DNA of 22,373 nt. It comes from JBBSEZ01 sp038239195 (lineage in GTDB: Bacteria > Planctomycetota > Planctomycetia > Gemmatales > Gemmataceae). The DNA lies in contig JBBSEZ010000128.1 in the NCBI GenBank assembly GCA_038239195.1, positions 1-22,373 on the forward strand, written 5' to 3'. Shown piece after piece: positions 1 through 7,889 of the stretch (its first letter is position 1; every line of letters starts with the position of its first letter). The position numbers and the translations under genes were made by a program. The notes under the pieces were generated by a model. That model worked only from the letters and a program-made list of their open reading frames with translations. It searched no databases and was not told the DNA's origin.

Positions 1-9
1 CACGCACAT

Positions 10-63
10 GGCCTGCGCTCCTGGGTAACGGATGTGAAGTACCGTTTTCCTAGGACGCAGGCC
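10..63. repeat. Long imperfect hairpin beside broken csb2
   Basis: Left arm at about 10-31 and right arm at about 42-63 are near-complementary: eight perfect outer pairs (GGCCTGCG with CGCAGGCC), then roughly a dozen more with small bulges, around a 10-nt loop. No T-run follows, so it is not a classic terminator. It lies just past the point where csb2 stops resembling its family, which suggests the end of an inserted or recombined element. It could also be a structured intergenic repeat. Seen directly; function inferred. Confidence 0.5.
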
Positions 64-78
64 TTATCCGTCAACCCC

Positions 79-450
79 TCAACCACTTACAGCTTCGCTC
101 GACACTGCAACCGGGAGGGATTGAAGCCGAGTGTCGAACTTGCCAGCTTTTCTCTCAGACTCCGAGGGCCTATAGTTTCTTGCGATGACGTTCATGGGCA
201 TGGCGTGTCGGGTGTGGGCGACCCGGTGCGGTGGCAGCTTGAATCGCGGCGCGAGCGCCAGCGGCGTCAGCAGGCGCTTCATCTGAGCTTCGGGGAGGTC
301 CGCACAAGTCCGCCGCCATACGGCGACAAGCGCTCGCAGCAGCCGCCAGGGCGACGGCGGCCACTCGGGAACGCCCTCATTTACGTGGCGCCCCCACGGG
401 GTGGCGTGATACCGGCCAGCGGGGAACGTCAGTTTGATGGTAACGGGCAT
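79..450 (-). pseudogene. csb2: Truncated csb2 (type I-G Cas5-Cas6 fusion), N-terminal fragment
   Basis: The first ~105 residues match the start of Csb2 (GSU0054 family). They have the RYHATPWG segment, the EWPPSPWRLLRALVAVW block and the HTRHAMP motif, which normally precede a protein of several hundred residues. In type I-G this protein supplies the Cas5-like subunit and the Cas6-like crRNA-processing domain. Here resemblance ends near KFDT (about position 137), and an unrelated tail runs to a stop at 79. The ATG at 450 lies 3 nt after the csb1 stop, so it was the last visible gene of the operon. Loss of the C-terminal Cas6 part should abolish crRNA processing unless another copy exists. The ORF ends inside the window, so the break is not an edge effect. 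The family call is from recognised motifs. Confidence 0.75.
99..137. repeat. Palindromic junction inside csb2
   Basis: TCGACACT at 99-106 and its exact reverse complement AGTGTCGA at 130-137 flank a 23-nt loop that contains GGGATTGAAGC. The right arm coincides with the last csb2-like codons (K-F-D-T on the minus strand), so it marks the rearrangement point. The loop ends in ATTGAAGC, the same 3' end as the CRISPR repeats at 6.83-6.94 kb, but the rest does not match them. Confidence 0.5.
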
Positions 451-453
451 GGG

Positions 454-1548
454 TCACTCCTTGCCCTTCGGATTGTTCCACGTCAGTTCGGTCACCGTCG
501 GCTCGGCGAACAGGGGCTTGCACTTCGCGATCAAGCCGCCGATCGTCTTCGCGAGGTCGTCGGCTGTGGGAAGGACGTAGCCGCTTGGGCGCTTGGGCTG
601 GACGCCGCCCTTGCTGTCATCGACCTCTAGTTCGCACGCGCTTCGCAGTCGCATCGTCGATTCGAGGAACATACGCACCTTCCACAGCGACAGGGCGATG
701 AGTAGGTGCGTCGCGTCGTTGCCGAGGCCGTACCCGCGAACCTGGGCGAGATCGACCGAGAAGAACGCGACGATGATCTTGGCGGTGAACTCGGTACGGT
801 GGAAGAGGACGTTCCCGTACCCCTTCGTGGCGTCAACGTTCGCAACCTTTGGCTTGGGCAGCGCCCGGTCGAGCTTCACTCCGCCACTATCGGCCCGGCC
901 GACGCCGCTCGCCTCGATGAACGCGGACAGCGCCCGAGGGTGCCTCAGCCGGCCGGCGATCTTCTCCAAAAAGATGCCGTGGACCAGCGAGTTTGGGTCG
1001 TACTTGAAGCACACCTTCGCCAGCTTGCGGAGGTTGACGACGCCCGCGACGTCGTCGGGCTCCTTCTCGTTGCCGGGCGCCCCTTCGATGGGAGCGTCCT
1101 CGCTTCTCTGTTTGCTCTTTCCCCGCCCGCCCGCCGCCGGGACCGCGACCATGCCGAGTTCCGGCTTCAACGCGTTGGCGAACGGGATGCCCTCTTTCGT
1201 CACGCCGGTCATGATGTAAGGCGAGTTCAGACGATGGAACTCAAGGATGCTACAGGTGGTGTCCGAGCCATCCCCAAGCCCGGCAAGCTTCACCTTCACG
1301 TAGGGCATTCCTTTCAGCTCTTCGACGAGATCGTCCTTCGCCTCGTCCCAGCAGACGGCTTCGAGGTGGTTGGCCATCGACTGTGCGGATTCGACGAGCA
1401 GCATGGGCGTGTCATCCGGGGCATCGTAGGTGGCCGGGCCGAGGTCCGGGAACCCCGTCGGTTGAATGCGGGTGCCGGCGACGGGCTTGAGCGCCACCTC
1501 GATCAGGATGCGCGGCGAGGACTTCAGTTTGTCGAAATCGACAGGCAT
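454..1548 (-). CDS. csb1: Type I-G CRISPR-associated protein Csb1 (Cas7)
   Basis: A 364-residue protein of the Csb1/GSU0053 family, the Cas7-type backbone subunit that polymerises along crRNA in the type I-G Cascade-like complex. Recognisable features are the N-terminal LIEVALKPVAGTRIQPTGFPDLGPA segment (quoted only in part: ALKPVAGTRIQPTGFPDLG), the LLVESAQSMANHLE helix, the EFHRLNSPYI block and the ALSAFIEASGV segment. Length is close to the family norm. It starts 3 nt after the csx17 stop and ends 3 nt before csb2, so the three genes form a tight operon driven from upstream of cas3. Nothing suggests that this gene is damaged. Family from motif recognition; role from knowledge of the type I-G system. 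Confidence 0.88.
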   Translation of the reverse strand: MPVDFDKLKSSPRILIEVALKPVAGTRIQPTGFPDLGPATYDAPDDTPMLLVESAQSMANHLEAVCWDEAKDDLVEELKGMPYVKVKLAGLGDGSDTTCSILEFHRLNSPYIMTGVTKEGIPFANALKPELGMVAVPAAGGRGKSKQRSEDAPIEGAPGNEKEPDDVAGVVNLRKLAKVCFKYDPNSLVHGIFLEKIAGRLRHPRALSAFIEASGVGRADSGGVKLDRALPKPKVANVDATKGYGNVLFHRTEFTAKIIVAFFSVDLAQVRGYGLGNDATHLLIALSLWKVRMFLESTMRLRSACELEVDDSKGGVQPKRPSGYVLPTADDLAKTIGGLIAKCKPLFAEPTVTELTWNNPKGKE

Positions 1549-1551
1549 GGT

Positions 1552-3837
1552 TTACTCCTCGGACTCAGGTGGGTAGAGGACAGCGTTAGCGATGCGTTCG
1601 AGGTCGCGGTGCGATAGCGGGAACAGCATGGCGGCGAGCAACCTCTCGGGCCGGATCGCCGACACGACGCCGAGCGACTTGCCGGCCTGGCCACGGTTGC
1701 GGTATCCCGTAACCAGTAGCCCGCCCGACTTGAGCCGCCGGGCTGCGCGATCGACGCACTCGCCGACAGCGTTCTGCCGGCCGGATGCGAGGGCGTGGAA
1801 CACACCTGGGCCCGGTTTGGCGTTCGGCTCGATGTCGGAGGAGAGGTTCCAGTATTTCCCCTTCGGGACGAAGCCGGTTTCCTGTACGAGCAGGCGCGGG
1901 ACGCCAAACTCGAAGGGGACTTCCACCCCCTCGGGCTCGGGATGAACGAGCTCTCCAGGGAAATCGACCGCGAGCAGTCCCCACAGGAGATCGTGAAGTT
2001 TGTCGTCGTCCGTTTCCTCATGCAGAAAGGCGACCGCGTCCGCCAGCCGAACTGGACGAGGCGAAAACACTGGCACGCCCGCCAGTCCCGCGCGGAACGC
2101 TTCCATCTGTCGGCGGCGGTACACGGCAGCGAGGTTCGCCGCGAGCGGTTGCATCGACCAGACGGCCGACGTGCTGCCCGGCGACCAGTTGACGAACCGA
2201 GTCACTTCGACAGGTTCGAGGAACACACGCAGCGGGCCGACCTTGTTTTCTTTGTCGGCGCGAATCCCGGCGAGGGCGGCCGCGAGGCGGAACTCCCGGC
2301 TGTCGTCACGGGCCTGATCGAGCCACTGCGACGAAAGAGCTTGAAGCGGGCGGAGGTACTTCTCCTTGCAGAACGCCAGTCCGCCGGCGACGGTCCGCTC
2401 GGCCTGTCCGAGGGCGACCAGTACGGCGAGCAGATACTTGGCGTCGTTGCCATGTTCGCTGCGATTCGCGAACGCGAACATGGCCCGGTCGATTTGCCGC
2501 AGGGCGGTCTGATAGCGAGCCGGCGTTTTCTCTTTGTCGGAGCAGGCGCGCCGGAACTTCTCCATCCACTGCGCAAGCGGCGGATCGTCGAGCAATCGGG
2601 CTTGTGGACGTAGCCGCACTTCGACACGGCCGAGCGGGGCGGCCAGGAATGACAACCCGTTCCGCTTCAGGAATCCGTACCGGGCGAAGGCCGTGACGCC
2701 ACGGTTAACGCCAAGCAGGTTCACCGCCAGGGCGAATTCGACCGCGTTTTTCGCTTGTCGCCGACCGAGTTGCGCTCGCCCCTCAGAGAACAGATGCCTT
2801 ACTTCCGGGAGTACACATCCGTCCTCCCATAGCGGGAGCCACAGTTCCGGCCGTGAGCCCTCGGTCGTTTCATCGCCGGCTGCCGCGGAGGCGTATCCAA
2901 CCGCGACCGACTCGACGCTGAACGGAAACACGACCGAGCCGCGGGAGCTCGCCCCCATCCGCCGCCCCACCGACCCGGCGAATAGAAGTGCCCCTTCGAT
3001 CATCAGGACAAAGTCCCAGGCGTTCACCCGCGAGTCCGCCTCGAACCTCCCTTGCCTGCCGTTCGCCCCGCCGATGCCACCGGGGTTGAACTGCCCGATC
3101 GCGGATTTCCCGAGTGACACCAGCGTGTCCGCGAACAGCGCGGCCGCTAGCAAGCTCTTTGAGTTTTCCTTCGAGCCGCAGTCGGCGAACGGGATAATGT
3201 CGGCCAACCGCTGCATGAAGTTGTTAGTGAACTCGAGTCGGCCGTCGTTCCCGCCAGTGCCGAGCAGGGGTGGATACGATGGCTCGCAATTCTGATCCAA
3301 CACCATGACGGAATCAAACCAGGGCAAGAGCCTGTCAGGCCAGAGTTGTCGAAGGTCTGTTTGCAGTCTTCCTTTTCTGCGCTCCAATTCCTGCTTCTTC
3401 ATCTTGATGGGTTCGTCATATCGCTTGTCTCCTTTGGGAAGTGCCTTTTTCTTTTTCTGCAACTCCTTGAGTTCGCGTCTCGTCTCAACCATCAACCTTA
3501 CGACAGCGTCCGTCGTTCTGACGGCTTCCCGGTAGGTGGACAGACAGGGAGAGGTACTTCGCCGAACTTGTCCCAGCGCGCTTTCCGGATCGTCGTCATC
3601 GAAGAACCCGCTCCCGCCGTTCCACGGGGCGAGGATCGGCGTGGGGCAATACTGCCCCAGAAAGAACTGCTCGAGCCCTTGGCGGTCGAACTTGCTGGCG
3701 AGGCGTGCGACATCGCCACCCCACGACAACCTCGCCTCCGGATCTGCCTGCTCGGCAACCAGCCGGAAAAGGCCCAGTGCCTTCAGATAACTCATCAGCG
3801 GTTCCGGCGTGCAGCCATCGAGCCTGATCTCAGGCAT
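1552..3837 (-). CDS. csx17: Type I-G CRISPR-associated protein Csx17 (Cas8 large subunit)
   Basis: A 761-residue Csx17 protein, the large-subunit (Cas8-like) component of type I-G effectors, which probably contacts the PAM and recruits Cas3. The N-terminus is characteristic: LDGCTPEPLMSYLKALGLFR, then LSWGGD, then PTPILAPWNGGSGFF (residues ~64-79). Residues ~117-160 form a Lys/Glu-rich stretch that is probably coiled coil. Its start overlaps the end of cas3 by 8 nt, indicating translational coupling, and csb1 follows after 3 nt. There are no internal stops. The long ORFs on the opposite strand in this span are codon-bias shadows. Confidence 0.9.
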   Translation of the reverse strand: MPEIRLDGCTPEPLMSYLKALGLFRLVAEQADPEARLSWGGDVARLASKFDRQGLEQFFLGQYCPTPILAPWNGGSGFFDDDDPESALGQVRRSTSPCLSTYREAVRTTDAVVRLMVETRRELKELQKKKKALPKGDKRYDEPIKMKKQELERRKGRLQTDLRQLWPDRLLPWFDSVMVLDQNCEPSYPPLLGTGGNDGRLEFTNNFMQRLADIIPFADCGSKENSKSLLAAALFADTLVSLGKSAIGQFNPGGIGGANGRQGRFEADSRVNAWDFVLMIEGALLFAGSVGRRMGASSRGSVVFPFSVESVAVGYASAAAGDETTEGSRPELWLPLWEDGCVLPEVRHLFSEGRAQLGRRQAKNAVEFALAVNLLGVNRGVTAFARYGFLKRNGLSFLAAPLGRVEVRLRPQARLLDDPPLAQWMEKFRRACSDKEKTPARYQTALRQIDRAMFAFANRSEHGNDAKYLLAVLVALGQAERTVAGGLAFCKEKYLRPLQALSSQWLDQARDDSREFRLAAALAGIRADKENKVGPLRVFLEPVEVTRFVNWSPGSTSAVWSMQPLAANLAAVYRRRQMEAFRAGLAGVPVFSPRPVRLADAVAFLHEETDDDKLHDLLWGLLAVDFPGELVHPEPEGVEVPFEFGVPRLLVQETGFVPKGKYWNLSSDIEPNAKPGPGVFHALASGRQNAVGECVDRAARRLKSGGLLVTGYRNRGQAGKSLGVVSAIRPERLLAAMLFPLSHRDLERIANAVLYPPESEE

Positions 3838-6253
3838 GGTCCGCCTCCTTCGTGCTCGCTCGCACGTCGGCGGCGCGCAGCAACACCTCCAGATACGCCA
3901 ACTTGAACGGGCCGAGTTCCGTCAGCAACTTCATCGCGTTGGCCGTCCACGATCGCTCGCCGCCGAGCCGCATCGGCGTCAGGTCGAGCTTGCCTGCCCT
4001 CCACGTGTGTCCCTCGCCCAGCTCCACGGTCGGCAGGGTGTCGCCGTGGTGGACGCCGAGCGCGAAAGGCGTGTCGGGCTCTGGCGGCTCGTCTTCGCCG
4101 GGCAGCGCGCGAATCGTCAACCGAGCCCGCCCGTGATGGGAGGCGAGGAGATAGGCTACCTCGAACGGCAGTTCCATTTGAAGCCCCGCCAGGGCGGACG
4201 CCAGTTCGTGCCGGAAGTGCTTCCGCCCGTGGTACAAGCGAGTGTGCTTCCCCGACTTCGCCCAGAGCTGAGCCCGATCGAGTTCCGGGTTCGCCCGCCG
4301 CATGCCGTGCTGGAAGGCGTCGTGCGCCTTGCCGACGTCGTGCCAGCGAGCCGCTTTCTTGAGATGATCCGTCCAGGAGGAGACCAACGCCCCCAGGGCC
4401 ATCAGCATCACATCGATTTCCCGGCACACGTTCGCGGTGTGGCAGGTTACGGTCAGCGCCTGGCCGCCACGGGCCGAGTTCGGGTCGCTCCCGGCCGCTT
4501 CCTCGGGCCTGGATTCACCCGCCACAGGGATCACCCTCTTTGGATTGCCTGCATCCCACCCTTTGCCGGATCGGGCCTCCTCATCCCAGTCGTACCCGCC
4601 GACGGGCGCCGGCAGCAGGATGGTCAACCCCGGCCGCACCCGCTTCGGATCGAGCCTCGCCCACTCCTCGTCCAGGTGGTCCCAGACGTATCCGGCACCG
4701 CGTTTCTTCGCGGCCAGCGATTCGAGGAAGTCGCGGACCGAGCCGACGGGAACGCTACAGAGCTCAGCCCGCCGAGGTGTTGGCTCCTGCGGCGTTGGCC
4801 CGTTATCGGGAACGTCCCGCCAGAACACCTGCACGTCGGTGTCCGGGTCGTCGCCGCGCACGAACCGCTGAATGTCGATGTCGTTGCCGGACAGGTCCGG
4901 CGCGGTGTCGAACAGGTCGAGCAAGTCGCGGCGGCGGAGGACGTGTTTGTGCTCAAACGGGAGCTCGATCTTCTCCTTCGCCTTGAAGTCCTCAAGGGCT
5001 TTCGGCGAGACGCTCTCGCCGTCGAGCTTCTTCAACTGGTCGCGGGCGAAGGCGAGGTCCGCCGCCGAGTAGGGCAGCGACTGTTTCTCATCCAGGTCGA
5101 TCCAAAACACCCGGCCGGGACCGTCGTCGCCGGTGCGATTGCAGCGGCCCATGCGCTGCACCATGCTCGCCCACGGCGCTAACTCCGTGATCAGCGTCCG
5201 CGAGGAGGCATCCACGCCCGCTTCGACAACCTGCGTCGCCACGAGGATACGGTCGCGGGCCGCCGCTCCTCCCTGCTGGAGTTGTTCGTTCAGCGTTTCC
5301 CGCTCGCGCGGCCGGAACCGCGAGTGAACGAGGACCAACTGCGGGGAGGCGGACTTCGACTTCTTACGGATGTCGAGCAGTGCTTCATACACCTTCTGCG
5401 CCCGCTTTATCGTATTCAGCACGACGAGGGTTTGGGTGTCGCGTGCCTCGCGGTGCTTCGCCAGAATCTGCTCCGCGACCTTCCTTGCCTCTTTGTCGTC
5501 GCCCTCCTTCGTGAGCGACACGCCAAGTGGGGCGAGCGTTTTCGCGGCCGTCATCCGTTTGTGAAGCGGTCGGGTCGGGTCGTAATCTTCCTTGTCCAGT
5601 TCGTGCGGCTCACCCGGGAACTTGCCGCGGAAATCGACCGTCTCCAGCCAGCACGGTTCGAGGGTCGCGGACATCCACACCGATGGACAGGTGCCGAACG
5701 TGCCGAGCGCCGCCCGCAGCCCGGCGAGTTGGGCGGACGTGCTAACCCCGCTGCCCATCAGTTGCGGCTCGTCGAACACCCATAAGCAGTCATTGTTCAG
5801 TAGCCCGAACTCGATCGGCCAGTGGAACCGGCCTGTCCCATATCCACGGTTCAACGCCCGCGACAGGAGCATGTCCTGTGTGCCGATCAGCACCGCCGGC
5901 TTCTCCGGGCACAGGTGCCAATCCTCCGCCTCGGCCCCGCCCATGAGGATGTGAACCGGCACCATCTCCTCCACGGCCTTCCTTTCGAGGAGGTTCCGAA
6001 TCCACTTTTTCGCCTCGCGCGCGGACTGCTCCACCAGCACGCGCATCGGTAGGCAATAGACCAGTCGCCGGGGCGTGTCCTCCTTGTTCGACGCCAAGCG
6101 CCATAGCCAGCCGAGGATGGCGGTAGCCGTCTTCCCGGCCCCGGTGGGCGTGCGAAGCAGGTGCGGCAACGAGTCGGCTTCTGCGAACCGCTCCTGAAAC
6201 GGATATGGGTCGTTGTCGGTAGCTTCCCGAAAGAACTTGGCAAAATCGGGCAT
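3830..6253 (-). CDS. cas3: CRISPR-associated helicase-nuclease Cas3 (type I-G, C-terminal HD)
   Basis: Degrades target DNA after Cascade binding. I start it at the ATG at 6253 (807 aa) because MPDFAKFFREATDNDPYPFQ matches Cas3 N-termini and AAGGGG lies upstream; a longer ORF reaches 6574 but its extra 107 residues are low-complexity. Helicase motifs in order: Walker A TPTGAGKT (35-42), a DExH-type box DEPQ (161-164), SAT (195-197), ATQVVEAGVDAS (339-350) and QRMGRCNRTG (366-375). The HD nuclease is at the C-terminus: H605, H638-D639 (ARWHDVGKAH), H682, H706-H707 (SHHGRA) and D796. This helicase-then-HD order is typical of type I-G Cas3. First gene of the operon. All visible catalytic residues are intact, so the defect in this locus is downstream, in csb2. 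Confidence 0.93.
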   Translation of the reverse strand: MPDFAKFFREATDNDPYPFQERFAEADSLPHLLRTPTGAGKTATAILGWLWRLASNKEDTPRRLVYCLPMRVLVEQSAREAKKWIRNLLERKAVEEMVPVHILMGGAEAEDWHLCPEKPAVLIGTQDMLLSRALNRGYGTGRFHWPIEFGLLNNDCLWVFDEPQLMGSGVSTSAQLAGLRAALGTFGTCPSVWMSATLEPCWLETVDFRGKFPGEPHELDKEDYDPTRPLHKRMTAAKTLAPLGVSLTKEGDDKEARKVAEQILAKHREARDTQTLVVLNTIKRAQKVYEALLDIRKKSKSASPQLVLVHSRFRPRERETLNEQLQQGGAAARDRILVATQVVEAGVDASSRTLITELAPWASMVQRMGRCNRTGDDGPGRVFWIDLDEKQSLPYSAADLAFARDQLKKLDGESVSPKALEDFKAKEKIELPFEHKHVLRRRDLLDLFDTAPDLSGNDIDIQRFVRGDDPDTDVQVFWRDVPDNGPTPQEPTPRRAELCSVPVGSVRDFLESLAAKKRGAGYVWDHLDEEWARLDPKRVRPGLTILLPAPVGGYDWDEEARSGKGWDAGNPKRVIPVAGESRPEEAAGSDPNSARGGQALTVTCHTANVCREIDVMLMALGALVSSWTDHLKKAARWHDVGKAHDAFQHGMRRANPELDRAQLWAKSGKHTRLYHGRKHFRHELASALAGLQMELPFEVAYLLASHHGRARLTIRALPGEDEPPEPDTPFALGVHHGDTLPTVELGEGHTWRAGKLDLTPMRLGGERSWTANAMKLLTELGPFKLAYLEVLLRAADVRASTKEADHA

Positions 6254-6346
6254 CGATTCCCCTTCAACCACCACGATCACCTCGGTGAAACTCGCAGAGC
6301 GCGCACGGTGGGCTGAATTGCATGAATCTTCTTTGAGATAGTTGAG

Positions 6347-6375
6347 ATCGTACAGGTAGCGTCGCAAGCGTACAA
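6347..6375 (-). promoter_or_regulatory. Candidate sigma70-type promoter for the cas operon
   Basis: On the minus strand TTGTAC (6375-6370) and TACGAT (6352-6347) are separated by 17 nt. They lie in a locally AT-rich stretch (about 6300-6415) that stands out from the GC-rich surroundings. The start site would be near 6340, giving a leader of about 85 nt before cas3. The -10 match is imperfect. This AT-rich stretch could alternatively be a remnant CRISPR leader. Confidence 0.3.
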
Positions 6376-6595
6376 ACTCAGTAGCTGAAAAAGCGACACA
6401 AAATACCGAAAACTGAAGAGAGGACTCGCCGGGCTTCCGCCGGTCCTCGTAACGCTCGCTTTTCGCGCCGGAACAGGATCGAGGTGCCACTGGGGCCCGC
6501 TCCGTGCTACGATGGAATTGAAGGTGGCCCCTTGTTGTCGCCAGGCGGGGCATCTTCGCAGGGCCCGGTCGCAAAGGCCCGAGCGGTGGCGAGGC

Positions 6596-6698
6596 GTTCG
6601 TAACCTGGCGGCGCTAACTCGAGGGCCAACAATTCTCGGCTTGGCACAACCGGGACCGGGTGCGGTCCCCCCTCGTAGCCGGGCGGGGCGAGTTCGAG
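6596..6698. repeat. Two-copy diverged direct repeat, 75-nt period
   Basis: Copies at 6596-6623 and 6671-6698 match at 20 of 28 positions in register. On the minus strand both would encode LELAPPGYE. The 6254-6990 gap between cas3 and the next gene holds these repeats, the AT-rich stretch and the CRISPR remnant, and no convincing gene. The copies do not resemble the CRISPR repeats, although the period is close to the repeat+spacer unit. Confidence 0.4.
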
Positions 6699-6828
6699 AG
6701 CATCGAGCCGGGCGGGCGTCAGGGAGCGATCAGTCATCGGCCTGACCTTCTGCACAGGTTGGTCACTGGTCAACTGATTGTAGGCGTCCCTCCCTTCGAG
6801 GACAAGGGGGGTTGTTGCGCGCGCCTCG

Positions 6829-6939
6829 CCCAGCTTCCACGGATTCCCCGTGGCCGCATTGAAGCACCAGCGACCAACCTGTAGAAGGTGCTTAACCGCC
6901 CTGTTTCCCACGAGGAACTCCTCGTGGCCGCATTGAAGC
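6829..6939 (+). CRISPR. Minimal or degenerate CRISPR array: two repeats, one spacer
   Basis: The well-formed repeat is 6903-6939 (37 nt): GTTTCCC start, a perfect 8-bp stem CCACGAGG/CCTCGTGG with a 4-nt loop, and the 3' tail CCGCATTGAAGC. The upstream copy, 6829-6865, keeps the tail (CCGTGGCCGCATTGAAGC) but has a shorter stem, CCACGG/CCGTGG, and a diverged 5' end. The spacer is 6866-6902 (37 nt). I see no further repeats on either side. The ATTGAAGC end suggests crRNA transcription on the plus strand, divergent from cas3. Its place next to a type I-G operon makes it the likely cognate array, now nearly lost. It is only two units, so recognition rests on the palindrome and tail. Confidence 0.7.
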
Positions 6940-6990
6940 TCGGCGCTCCCCGCCCTGGGGGCGCCTTCTGTCCGACAACGAGGGCCTTTC

Positions 6991-7365
6991 ATGGCAAGTG
7001 CCCCTCCGGTTTCGCCCGAACCTCCATCCCCACCGCCGACGCCTCCGGTGCCGACGATCCACGTCGCCACATGCGCAACGGACGGGTCGGGAGCGGTGGA
7101 GTGGGGCAGCGAGTTGACGTTGTCGGCGGCGATTGCGCGGCGAAAAAGGGGCCTCGACATCGTCGTCCGGGGTAGCGACAAGGCTGCGAACCGTCGCCTT
7201 GCGAAAACGGTCGAGGGAGGCGTCGGCCCACCCAGCAAGCCCCAGTTCCCGCACACCGGAACAGCGGGCCCCTATGCCCTCCCCCACTTCCATCAAGCCT
7301 CCCGGCAACCGCCCGGCCACTCCTTCTACGAGGTCGATGGCGTGAAAGCGAGGAAGAAGTCATGA
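6991..7365 (+). CDS. Small Pro-rich protein, candidate toxin-like C-terminal domain
   Basis: A 124-residue protein. Residues 1-22 are a Pro/Ser linker. A predicted helical part with AIARRKRGLDIVVRGSDKAA follows, then a His/aromatic-rich end (GPYALPHFHQ, GHSFYEV). Such PHFH...GHSFYE endings resemble the C-terminal domains of planctomycete polymorphic toxins, but I cannot name the family. It overlaps the next gene by ATGA (stop TGA at 7363-7365, start ATG at 7362), which strongly supports that both are real and translationally coupled, as expected for a toxin with its immunity protein. No signal peptide is seen. It might instead be the detached tail of a larger toxin. The ATG at 6991 has only a weak GAGG upstream. 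Confidence 0.55.
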   Translation: MASAPPVSPEPPSPPPTPPVPTIHVATCATDGSGAVEWGSELTLSAAIARRKRGLDIVVRGSDKAANRRLAKTVEGGVGPPSKPQFPHTGTAGPYALPHFHQASRQPPGHSFYEVDGVKARKKS

Positions 7366-7889
7366 ACTACTTCACCCCGGACCTGCTCGTTCGCTTTGGC
7401 TCCGAAAACGACCAGGTCGCGGACGCCGCCAGCGACGAGTGGGAACAGCTCAGCAAGCGGTACGCGGACCATTTGCGGGCGATCTCGGCCGGCCTGCCGG
7501 AAGCCGCCCGCGCCCTGATCGATCGCTTCCCGCTCCACGATGCCCGCGTCCTGGAAATCGGCTGGGACGATAAATCGAGCCGGTTGTTCATCGTACTCCG
7601 GTTGGAAGAGGGCCCCGAACAGGGGGTTCAGATCGAGTACCACCTCACGGCCGGGCCCGCGGTCTACGAGCACGGCGAACTGTACGAGGAAGAGGCGCCG
7701 CTCGAATGGCTCTACGACGAGCTCGACGTGCTGGAAGGGACTAACCCTCCCGTCTACACTCATTCGATCTTGTTCACGAAAGGGCTGGAGCTCCAGGTCG
7801 AGTTCACGGGCCTCGCGTTGCGACCGTATCGGATCGTGACCCGGCCGCGAAAAGCCTCTCGCACCGACGACTTGATCGGTTGCGGGTAG
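7362..7889 (+). CDS. Conserved hypothetical protein, candidate immunity protein (DUF4085-like)
   Basis: A 175-residue acidic, soluble protein beginning MNYFTPDLLVRFGS. Central segments are DARVLEIGWDDKSSRLFIVL and HSILFTKGLELQVEFTGLAL, alternating predicted beta strands. It resembles small DUF4085-type proteins that start with M-[NK]-YFTPEL, which have no established function. Its start overlaps the stop of the preceding gene (ATGA). Acidic character and coupling fit an immunity role, but that is inference. The last residues (DDLIGCG) run directly into a truncated methyltransferase in another frame, so the 3' end may have been altered by the same recombination. Confidence 0.65.
   Translation: MNYFTPDLLVRFGSENDQVADAASDEWEQLSKRYADHLRAISAGLPEAARALIDRFPLHDARVLEIGWDDKSSRLFIVLRLEEGPEQGVQIEYHLTAGPAVYEHGELYEEEAPLEWLYDELDVLEGTNPPVYTHSILFTKGLELQVEFTGLALRPYRIVTRPRKASRTDDLIGCG

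Noticed and set aside
108..127. A third CRISPR repeat copy at the csb2 junction
   Set aside because: Only the ATTGAAGC end is shared with the 6.9-kb repeats. The palindrome and the 5' half differ and there is no second copy at spacer distance.
6507..6737. Possible 76-residue minus-strand gene starting MTDRSLTPARLDALELAPPG, just upstream of cas3
   Set aside because: The ribosome-binding site is poor, the content is repeat-derived, and the longer ORF is low-complexity. Treated as a repeat region.
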